A stretch of DNA of 44,575 bases. It comes from Gnetum montanum. Lineage: Eukaryota; Streptophyta; Gnetopsida; Gnetales; Gnetaceae. Of the stretch, positions 33,914 to 43,173 are shown one piece after another. The position numbers were made by a program, and so were the translations under genes. Location of the stretch: NCBI GenBank assembly GCA_015680685.1, contig MNCI01007621.1:1553957-1598531 (forward strand). Direction: 5' to 3'. Within the stretch, counting starts at the first letter, position 1, and each line of letters starts with the position of its first letter. The notes under the pieces were generated by a model. The model ran no database searches. It saw only the letters and a list, made by a program, of their open reading frames with translations, and was not told the DNA's origin.

Positions 33914-34190
33914 TTGACGTTCTTGGTCGCAACATTGATTTCTTAGTGATTAAGATTGATAACTACAAGGGCAACTTCCCAATCATTATGGGAAGGGCTT
34001 GGGTGAGAACTGTTGATGCAAAAATGGGCATTAGAGATATTTCCCTAGAAATTTCCAAGGAAACTACATTTAGAAAGATCACAAGGAAGAAAGTTTCATG
34101 CATCATGTACAATGATACATGGTGCAACTATGTGCAAAAGTTGTGGTCTATCAAAAGCACATCAATCAAAGCATGTAGATAGTGTATAGA
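33914..34190 (+). pseudogene. Protease of the Athila-like element, 3' part (split)
   Basis: The sequence directly after the Tat-like 3' LTR continues the protease reading frame interrupted at 16327, once one target duplication is discounted. It has GRNIDFLVIKIDNYKGNFPI followed by IMGRAWVRTVDAKMGI, matching fragment A near 4000-3940. The open frame at 33898-34182 covers it. No frameshift arises at the junction itself, so the insertion alone broke the gene. Confidence 0.8.
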
Positions 34191-35340
34191 TGAATCTAAA
34201 ACCCAAAAGTTCCTGTACACAGCAGCCACAAAACAAGATGGAACCTAATGGCTGATAGCTAAGCCTAAAAGCAACATACTTTTCATGGAACATAAGAGCT
34301 TAACATGTGCCTATGTTGAAGGCATGGATGAACTGGAGCAAGTTCATCACCAACTCTCTAATGATGAACTTGATGATACTTACTAGGAAGAGTTGGAAAT
34401 CCCTAAAACTTTCAAACAGGAGTCCCTAGAGTTGAAAACTCTACTTGCTGACATGGAGTATGCATTCCTGAAAAATGGCAAGCCTGTAATAATTAACATC
34501 AACCTTGCTCCTAAATAGAAAGAGAAGCTACTAAATGTTGTTAACAAATGGTCAAAAGCTTTTGCTTGATCATATCCTAAACTCACTAGGATTGATCCTA
34601 GGATATGCTAGCATTGCATCTATACTAATCCTTCCATCAAGCCAACTGTGCTAAACCCCAAATTGAAGCAAATTGTTAAAGAGAAAATTAAACAACTTCT
34701 CAAGGTGGGGTTCATATATTCAATCATGGATAGCGAGTCGGTTAGCCCACTTGTAATTTTGCCAAAGAAAGGTGGTAAGTGGTGGGTCTGTATTGATTTT
34801 AGGCTATTGAACATGGTAACCTAAAAAGATCACTTTCCATTACCATTTGTAGACTAGGTGTTGGATACTATCTCTAGATATTATTACTACAACTTTATAG
34901 ATGCTTATAGTTGCTATAATCATATTTAGATCACACTAGAGGATCAAGCCAAAATAACGTTCACAAGTTCCTAAGGGACTTTTGCATATGAAAAGATGAT
35001 TTTTGGTCTATACAATGCCCCTGCAACATTCCAATGCCTTGTCCTAAGTATTGTTTTAGCAGTATATTGGTAGCAGAGTGGAAGTCTTCATGGATGACTT
35101 TTCTACCTATGGTACTGCATTTGAGCAAGCCCTAGACCACCTTGAGCAAGTGCTTAAAAGGTGTGTAGAGACCAATCTTCAGCTCAATTGATAAAAGAGC
35201 CATCTCATGGTCTAGGAAGGCATTATGTTAGGGCATAGAATCTCACAAGTAATGATTGAGGTAAGCCCTGAAAAGATTAGGATCATCCAAGGAATAACCC
35301 ATCAATTGAAAATCATCAAAGATGTTTGGTCATTCCTTAG
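34191..35340 (+). pseudogene. Reverse transcriptase of the Athila-like element
   Basis: A linker with MDELEQVHHQL and LELKTL is followed by the reverse transcriptase. VSPLVILPKKGGKWWVCIDF lies near 34735-34800. FIDAYSCYNHI follows, then IFGLYNAPATFQ near 34998-35033, and the catalytic FMDDF at 35087-35101. SPEKIRIIQGI near 35266 leads to the connection domain. The KKGGKW and FMDDF forms resemble Athila. Stops replace Gln and Trp codons at several points. Confidence 0.8.
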
Positions 35341-35925
35341 ACACACTGGCTACTACTAATGATTCATAGATAATTTCTCTAAGATCGCAAAACCATTGGT
35401 CAAGCTAACAAAGAAAGATGCTCTATTCATATGGACCAAGGAATGTGAAAAGGCATTCAAGAAGCTCAAGGAGAATCTTGTAGAAATCCCAATTCTACAA
35501 ACACCTAATTGGTTCCATTCATTTCACATCATGACAAACACATTGAACTATTCCTTGGGATCTATGCTTACACAATTAGACAATCGGAAACATCCCTATT
35601 ACATCCACTATGCAAGTTGAAGCATTGTGGGCACACAGCTCAACTGTACCACAACGAAGAAAGAACTAATGGTGGTGGTGTATGCCTTGGAAAAAATTAG
35701 GCACTATGTGCTTGAATACAAGGTATTTGTGCACACTAATGATAGTGCCATTTTCTTCCTAATGAACAATCCAACGTTGAGTCCTCGTGTCATACGGTGG
35801 CTTGTGATCTTGCAAGAATTCGATCTTACAATGGTAGATCGAAAGGGAACTAAGAACGTGGTTGCTAATAACTTGTATCAGTTACAATGGAAGAGCAAAG
35901 AGGAAGAGAGCCCACTCTTTGATTA
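35341..35925 (+). pseudogene. RNase H of the Athila-like element
   Basis: Connection and RNase H domains: LVKLTKKDALFIWTKECEKAF and FHIMTNTLNYSLG in one frame (35396-35620). After a shift of frame come TTKKELMVVVYALEKIRHYVL, VHTNDSAIFFLMN and EFDLTMVDRKGTKNVVANNL (35627-35926). The motif normally read YTDHAAL is changed (HTNDSAI). No second RNase H follows. Confidence 0.8.
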
Positions 35926-37236
35926 ATTTCCTGATGAACTCCTCTTTTTTGATGTAATAAATGAACAAGTGTCCACTGAACCAAAATAGTACAATGGAAT
36001 ACTTACTTATCTTCTTACTAAGGAGATGCCACAAGACTTAAACCACTGGAAGAAACAATTGTTTCTTCATTAGGTCAAACACTTCATGGAAATCAATGGA
36101 CACATTTACAAGATATGTGTCAATGGCCTAGTGTGTTGGTGTGTCACTGATGTTGATCAACTATGTGTTCTCCAAGATGCTCATGAGGGTCCTCGTGAGG
36201 GTCATTATGCATGGAGACACATAGCCATTAATATCTTGATGGCAAGGTATTATTGGCCAACAATCTTCAAGGATGCTCACTAATTTGTCCACTCCTTTGA
36301 ACATTGTCAACGAGATGGGGGGATAACCACTCGAATGGAGGGGCCCCAATAGTGGATCCAAACATTGGAACCCTTCAACATCTAGGGCATTAACTTTATG
36401 GATTCCCTTATGCCCTTGTCAAATAGAAAGGCATACATAATTGTCATTGTTAACAATTGTACCAAATGGGCAAAAGCAGCAGCTGTCATTAACTGTACAT
36501 CTTCCACTGCTACTTGGTTTGTATAACAGAATGTTGTAAATAGGTTTGAAGTGCCACATGCACTGATTTCTGACAATAGTACTTACTTTACGAGTGCTAA
36601 TTTTTGCAATCTCATGCAATTCTTGGGGGTAGAACATATATTAACAACACCTTACCACCCCCAAGCCAATGGTCAAGCTAAGGTTACCAATAGGGAAATA
36701 ACAAAAATCTTAACAAGAACAATAAGCAAATATAGGAGAGACTAGAATACAAAACTCAATGATGTCCTTTGGGCCTAGCACTACACATGAAACTCCCTAT
36801 AGGCTACTCTCCATATGAGCTAGTGTACAAGAAATTACCAACTCTTCCAATTCAATCCAAGCTCCATATACTTTCAATAACTTGTGACCTTGATCTTGAC
36901 CTTAGCCTAGCACAAAAAGAAAGACTGATCAACTTTCACATGCTAGATGAGAATAGATTGGTAGCCCTATCCTTGAACGAAGTGCATAAAGCATTCAACA
37001 AAATACATCATGACCTTAGAATGAGGAAAGTAAAATTTCAACCTAGAGATAAGGTTCTTTACTAGAACGCCACACATGTTCCATAGCAAACTAAGTTTCA
37101 AACATTGTGGAAAAGACCTTATATCATTTATGAAACCTTTCTTTCTAGGGCCATGTTGATCTACAAACCTAGGATCCTAAACAAGAAACAATTGGTCGAC
37201 ATGCAACAACTCAAACCTTTCCATGAGCCTAAGTAA
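35926..37236 (+). pseudogene. Integrase of the Athila-like element
   Basis: The zinc-binding domain has REGHYAWRHIA, YYWPTIFKDAH and HCQRDGG (36190-36320). In the catalytic core the first Asp motif reads GINFM (normally GIDFM), the second is intact (ISDNSTYF, 36563-36590), and the third reads NGQAKVTNREI where E is expected in place of K. Two of three catalytic residues are thus lost by G-to-A changes. The C-terminal part ends QLVDMQQLKPFHEPK and TAA at 37234-37236. Confidence 0.83.
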
Positions 37237-38700
37237 GATAGTGCAAGAAATGCCTTAATGAATGAATAACATGCTTAATTTCTTGGATCTCCTCCTTTCA
37301 ACTCAGTCATGGGGGAGATGGCCACCCATGCTATTCATTAAGATGGCTCCTCAATTTTTCTACCTTTTTGTTTTACAATTTTATGTTTCAACTTTTTTGT
37401 TTTACATTGTTCTTATATTTATACCTTTTTTTTTTANACTTAATGTTTTTGAGTGCTAATGTTTGATTTCTATTTTTGAATTTTGATGACTAATGGCTAA
37501 GACAAAGTTTCGTTTTCATGGAATAAGTAGTGAGTCCACATCATCGACTCATCTAGAAACTCTATGGTCTTCTTGGTTTTGGGATCATGAGGTCCCTTTT
37601 CATTAATGAAAATTTAACAAACTTATGACCTTGGTAGTTTTTAAACTTGGGAGAGATTCAAGGTTTGAAAAGGATGTGACTTTAAGGGGATTTAATACTC
37701 TTTGTACCTTTCTACTTGCTTGAATATAATTATGTTTTCATGAATTTCTTATCGTTCTATGTCGACCAATAACAAGAAGTTAATAAGTCTTTGCATGGTG
37801 TGGTTCCCATCCAAAAATCCACAAAAACATAAAATCCAAAAAGAAAACATGAAAAAAATAACAACATGATGGAAATTCAAAGCACACCCCTTAGACGAAA
37901 TAACAAGCTACAAGCACTAGTTATGGGACTAGAAAGGCATGTTATCCATGCCTAAAGGTCCCCTCTAACTAAGGCACTTTCTCACTTTCTACATCTTTTT
38001 TCTTCTCTAATAAGGAATGGTATTTTATCTATAGGAGCATTCTTGTGTCTCGAGGAAGTGGTCTAGTCTTTGAGTGATGATGAGAAGTCACTGAATGTCA
38101 TTGGTTTTGATCTAGACTAAGGATGGACTTTATCGAATCATTTAACCATAGAATCCACAAGGGACTTCATATGACCATGATTAGGAACTCTATTCCACTT
38201 TCTCTCTCATCCATCAATGCTTTCCATCATTCACCTCACTACCAACTTCTATGTCTTGTTCAATGTCTTAGTTTGATGTGTTGAAATCCTTAGGTAGATT
38301 CTTCCAGATTTGGTCCCTAACTTTTCATAACCATTAATCAACTATGAGATCCATGGACTCCTTGGTTGAGGTTATGCAAGGGTAAAAAGGACATGAGCCT
38401 ATTATGGGGAGGATCCACTTGTATATCTCTTGGTTGGATTAGTTAAGTTTCTTATCCTTAGGCATTTTAGCAATCAAATCTTTCATGCGCCCCATCAATG
38501 TATCCAATTTTACACTCCTTAAGGCATTTTTCTCCAAAATTTCATTCTCCAATCAAGTTTTCCATTTTTAGAGATTTTAAAATCCTCTTCTAATGTTTTC
38601 ATCATGTTCATAGCTTTTTTGGCTCTTCGTAGACTTCAATTTTCTGTAAAATCTACTTGTATTTTTCAAGAAATTCATTGTGAAAAATTTTCTCCTATAG
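37237..38700 (+). other. Non-coding region between integrase and the third gene
   Basis: About 1.45 kb without a coding frame. At 37303-37316 it holds TCAGTCATGGGGGA, almost the same as the polypurine tract of fragment B at 7867-7880. A single N at 37436 follows a run of T. The rest is AT-rich with no recognised motif; its right end passes into a U3-like segment with a TATA box. Confidence 0.55.
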
Positions 38701-38701
38701 C

Positions 38702-38779
38702 TCCATCAATGGGACCCTGTATATGAACCAAATCCATCGATGAGACCCTATCAATGTAAGACAAAAACATCTATAAATA
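38702..38779 (+). promoter_or_regulatory. U3-like internal promoter of the third gene
   Basis: CTCCATCAATGGGACC, CCATCGATGAGACCC and TATCAATG lie just before a TATA box TATAAATA at 38772-38779. The LTR has the same order: repeated CATTGATG motifs, then CCCATCGATGAGAC, then TATA (12640-12668). The resemblance suggests a second, internal copy of the promoter that could transcribe the third gene. Confidence 0.55.
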
Positions 38780-38924
38780 GGTGTGAGCACTTATGATTTT
38801 ACACATTTTCTTCAAAATGAGAAGGAAGTTTTTGAATTTTTTAGAGCCTAGAACCTTCTAAGAGCCATAACTTCCTAACCATTTGTCTGATTCACTTTGT
38901 TCTTTGACCTTGTAGCTACTAGAG

Positions 38925-39223
38925 GTAAGCTCTTTGTCATGGTAGCCACAAACCTTAAGTTTTTGAAAAAAAAAATTCAAAAAGACTTCTAACTCCCACA
39001 AAGGTTTAATAAAGAAATCAATATTAAAGCATCAAATTATAAGAGTTAACCCTTTCCAATAAGGTCTAATGACATTCTAAGTTAAAAGCCATCAAAATAA
39101 TAATAAAATAATCAATCTGCCATGGTCAAAACTTAGCTTAAGTGTAACTGCCCAATGAGAAAAGTGCTTAAATGTTATGAATTACATATTAAATGCTAAT
39201 CCTTGGTTATGTTTTGACCATAG
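38925..39223 (+). other. Probable 5'-UTR intron of the third gene
   Basis: The donor AGAG|GTAAGC is at 38925 and the acceptor GACCATAG| at 39222-39223, with the ATG of the third gene next to it at 39224. A CTAAT branch-like sequence lies at 39196-39200. The intron would be 299 bases long and AT-rich. The acceptor might instead receive a donor from further upstream, as in the spliced env-like transcript described for Bagy-2. Confidence 0.55.
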
Positions 39224-42043
39224 ATGGCACCTAAAGGAAAGCATGTGCAAGAAGGAGGACCATCCCAACCAATGAAAAAATGGCCAAGAATGAGAATGGG
39301 CCAAGAATATCCCTCTAAGCAAAAGACCCATGCAATGGAACCTCTTCAAGAGGAGCCCAAAGTGGAATCTATCCAACAAATTCTTGAAGAAGCTACTGCA
39401 ACAAAACAATCTCACCGAGATGAGGCACTTGAACCTAGACTGAACCTTGAGGTTACATTAACAAAAGCCTGCCTTAGGTAGATCATGAACAAGAAGGTCT
39501 AAAAATTCATGCTTTACAAGTTAAACTTTAGATCTTTCTTAAAGTTCACACCTCCAAACATTAAGACACAACTGCAAAACTCTCACATGTGGCCCACAAT
39601 CACTTCCAGTGGAGGGGTACATGAGAGAGATATAACTTGTCTGGAATAATCGGTAGACTGGTTCAATAGTCAAAATCAAGGACATCTGAGTGTTCTACTC
39701 AATGAAAGCCATTGTAGAGGCCCTTGGGTTACTAAAAGATGGGGCCAATCTTACTGAAATCCCCATTTAGATATATCCTCATATTAAGAAGGAATGGACA
39801 CAACAGTGTTATGAAGTTGATTGTAAGGATTTTGGTGCACTCATCACAGAAGAGCGCACACACTTTAAGATTGTATCCTTTTACCTCAATCCAATGATAA
39901 TGCCAAGCAAGATCACAACCTTCTTCATCCTACATGTGCCACTCTAAGTGATAGATTCCTAGTCAACCTTCCACAACTTATCTATCTTGAGATAGAGAAG
40001 TGGTTTAAAGAAAATGAACATGGAAGGAAGACATTTCCCTTTCCATATCTCATTCAGAAATTATGTAAGAGGGGAGGCATAACCTACTATACAAATGACA
40101 TTGTCTGACGTGCTCTATCTACTTCCTAGGCAAAGATGATGAAGGACAAGGTGCCTCCTAAAGTTACCCAAGAAAAGAAGTAGCAACTACCACCTTCACC
40201 ACCCACTCATGAAATAATGTTGAAGGCCCATGCTACCCTTTAGTACATGCATGAGATCTAAGAGTAGCTCTTGCGAGAATAGGAGTAGTCAATAGGAACA
40301 AGTGACAGTGATCCATCTATGTATTTCCCAACAATGAGTCACTGCAATGAAGTGGATTAAATAATCAGCCAAATGGAGGGAGGTGGGCACATTTTGTTAG
40401 TCCAAAAAATGTAGTTGCTCGTGAGATCAAATCTTGATGCTCAAGAGGTAATGGTACCTCTGTCACAATAGCAAAAATTCCCAGAAATCTCTAGTAATGC
40501 CACTACTTTTTTAATGCGTCTAGAAGAGTGTGAGGGGGCAACTATCTTGGTGATGCAACACCATGGGTAGGAGACAGTAGTAGAGGTGTTTGCTAATAAA
40601 ATTGCTAAAGCATTAAATGCATCTATGATGTCTCTAATAGATGTTGCTACACTCAAAGATGTGCAAATATCTGTAGGAACAATTAGCAGTAGATTAAGTG
40701 TAGCCCAACATGAGGAGTTGCTAGACCAATTGGTGGGAACCAAGCAACCGATTCTAGATGTCTTTAACCTTCTAGACACAATCACTATAACCTAGTTAGA
40801 GCTGCTAGAAGTGAGGGGCAAGTGCATCATATTGGAGGGGCAACTCAAAATAGCCTAAGCACAAAACCAATGCTTGGCTATGGTGTCTCATTAATCCTGC
40901 ATTTCTTAACCCTACACTAACAAGGAACGAAGCCTTCAAAGCTTGAAGACAAGCTCAAAAATGTTGCAAATGAGAAGGAGATAGCCATCTTTGAATAGTC
41001 CATAGCCATGGCCAAAACGTACGGACTTGATCTAGATGCACCATGAGAATGCCATTTTGACCATAGAAAATCATCACCTACAGAACGTTGGTGTGTAGAA
41101 GTAGCAAATGCAAGATTTCATCCATCAATAGCAAGAGTAGCTTGCCAAAGTAAACAATGAATTAAGGAGATTAGTAGTAGAAAATTGAAATCTCTCCATG
41201 GAGGAAATCTTAGCCCTTCACCAAAAATCTACGATAGAGATAGCTGCTTGGAAAAATAAGGCTCTCAAATTTGAGAGAGTCAAAAATCACTAAGAGATCA
41301 AGTTAATCTATAAAAAAATCAATCAGAAACACATGCAAATGGTAAAGGAAAAAGTTAATGAGACCCTCCAGTAGCCCAAGGAAGGAGGTGATATCTGGTA
41401 GCCTATCTTTGATGGGCTCAATGACTACAACAAAGCAAAGATCTATATGAAAGAGTTGTAGAACGAGGAGATGATGAAGTGCATGAAGCTTTCCAATATT
41501 TATTATGTAAATTTGGTGATGTTGACTATTGGTAGGTCATGGTCTGAGTTGAAAAAATAAGTGGCTAGTTCATACTTGCTGTACAAAGTAGAGTTCAAGC
41601 ATCATAAAGACACCAAGAATAATCTTGAGATTGACAAAACCAAACTTAAGGTTCTCAAGGAAAAGTTCATTGATCAACGATTAACTGCTAAGAACCTAGC
41701 CAAGAGAATGAAAAACTATTAGGAACTATGGAATGCAATCAAGGTGTTTGATGTTAAGTGCAAACTTTTCGCTGCCTAGTTTTTCAATGTTAAGGAGCTA
41801 TTCTTGACAATACCCTATCCCTAGGATGTTCCCACTCTAGCTGACATTCAAGATGTTGCATGAACCATGAACATTCCTAGGGGAAAGGAGAAGAAGATGA
41901 AGGCATTGTTGGATGCCTTTCATCTTTTACTAGAAGTTGTAGCTATCATAGGACAACCACAATCGCCTTAACCACTATGTGTGCTTGAAGTAGGAGAAGG
42001 TCCTTTGGAGCCTTAGGAGCCTCCATCGGTTAGGATCATTTGA
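39224..42043 (+). pseudogene. Third gene of the Athila-like element (env position), unknown function
   Basis: This begins ATGGCACCTAAAGG (MAPKGKHVQEGGPSQPMKKW), with the first 85 codons open. It continues with stops and shifts for about 2.8 kb to a TGA at 42041-42043 that is shared with fragment B. Preserved stretches include EIEKWFKENEHGRKTFPFPY near 40000, an open frame at 40586-40795 (KALNASMMSLIDVATLKDV), and a Lys/Glu-rich, probably coiled-coil part at 40860-41760. Athila elements often carry an env-like or unknown gene here. No signal peptide or transmembrane segment is evident in the preserved parts, so I do not call it env. Confidence 0.65.
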
Positions 42044-42275
42044 TCTTCTCCAATGTCTTCATGTCATATGAGGAATTTTCTTTGTTAGTTTTATCCTAGT
42101 GTTTAATTTTGTCATCTTGAACACCAAAATTTTGTAATCATTGTAAAACTGTATACTCTTGGCACTTAGTTTTTTGTTGTGTAGTTTATGTGTTTGTTTT
42201 GTGTGTCAATAATTTCATACCTTTCCAAATTTTGTACAGGACTCAAGAATAAGTTTTCATTCAATCGTGGTGGTA
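42044..42275 (+). other. 3' untranslated region and polypurine tract of the Athila-like element
   Basis: Non-coding sequence homologous to 7646-7881 of fragment B. It ends in TCAATCGTGGTGGTA, a decayed form of the polypurine tract TCAGTCATGGGGGTA, and the 3' LTR starts at 42276. Confidence 0.6.
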
Positions 42276-43173
42276 TAATGAAGCGTCATGATTGGCTGCA
42301 TCAATGGGATGTCTTCAACATGACCTTGTTGACAGGATGTCATCAACATGATCCCATCAATGTAGGATTTGACCTGTTGACATGTACTCATCAATGGGAT
42401 GCCTTGTTTTGCCTATAAATGTGTGTCTTTTGCTACATTTATGGCATTCCTTTCATAAGTTTTAGTGAAGCTTTAGTAGTTTTTTACATTCAGAAGTTAG
42501 AATATTTTCTAAGTGCTTATAGTATGAGTCAAAGAGTATATGGATCTTTGTTCGATCATTGTTGTACCTAAGCATTGCAATGTGTGCAGCAATAAGGATG
42601 AGCTTTCTAATAAACCTTGCAGCACATTGAAATAGATAAATTATTTCCTTTATGCATTTAATATTTTGAGCAATTTCCTTTAATTCTTTAAGTAATTAAA
42701 TTAAGCTAGATAAGATAGATTAAATAGCATTTAATTAAGCACATAAGTACAACCACTTCGAGCATATGCTTGGCACTTGGTAATCCTAGTAACGCTTAAT
42801 GTTTGGTAACCCAGTAGTGTTAAACTTGTTCAGGATGTGTATGACAATTGGGAATATATGCTTATGTTAGGATTAATTAAATGTTAGTTGGTTAGAGTAA
42901 ATTAGCAATTAAATATATAATTTTTTATTCTTTATTTTTAGATGACTTAAAACATAAAACATAAAAATGATAAAAATCGTATGCTTCAATTGCATTTAAC
43001 CATATCTTTGCATTTCATAAGTGTAATTGGAAAGATAATGATTATAACATTTTGTTTTACCTCCTAGAGACGAATGTACTTAGAAGGCTATAAGTCCACA
43101 AAATTCAATCAAATTGTGCATGAATGCTTAGTAATTCGTATGGTTGGAAATAGGGTTTACTCGTCACTCATCA
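42276..43173 (+). repeat. 3' LTR of the Athila-like element
   Basis: This 898-bp unit starts TAATGAAGCG and ends CTCATCA, matching 12476-13433. The TATA box is at 42414-42420. It has fewer U3 subrepeats than the 5' LTR (about 60 bases shorter overall). It is followed at once by ATATT (43174-43178), the right copy of the target duplication. Confidence 0.88.

Larger units (their letters stand above)
12476..43173 (+). mobile_element. Athila-like Ty3/Gypsy element, split by a nested Tat-like element
   Basis: This is a 30.7-kb span, or about 13.1 kb without the nested insertion at 16328-33918. Order on the plus strand: 5' LTR, tRNA-Asp type primer-binding site, gag, protease, reverse transcriptase, RNase H, integrase, a third gene, polypurine tract, 3' LTR. 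There is no second RNase H between RNase H and integrase, which separates it from Tat. The primer-binding site, the FMDDF motif and the extra 3' gene fit the Athila lineage. The LTRs differ at many positions and the 5' LTR has extra U3 subrepeats, so the insertion is old. Two further fragments of the family (A and B) lie to the left. Confidence 0.88.

Noticed and set aside
39224-42043. Calling the third gene an envelope gene
   Set aside because: Position alone suggests it; no signal peptide, membrane segment or furin-like site is visible in the preserved parts.
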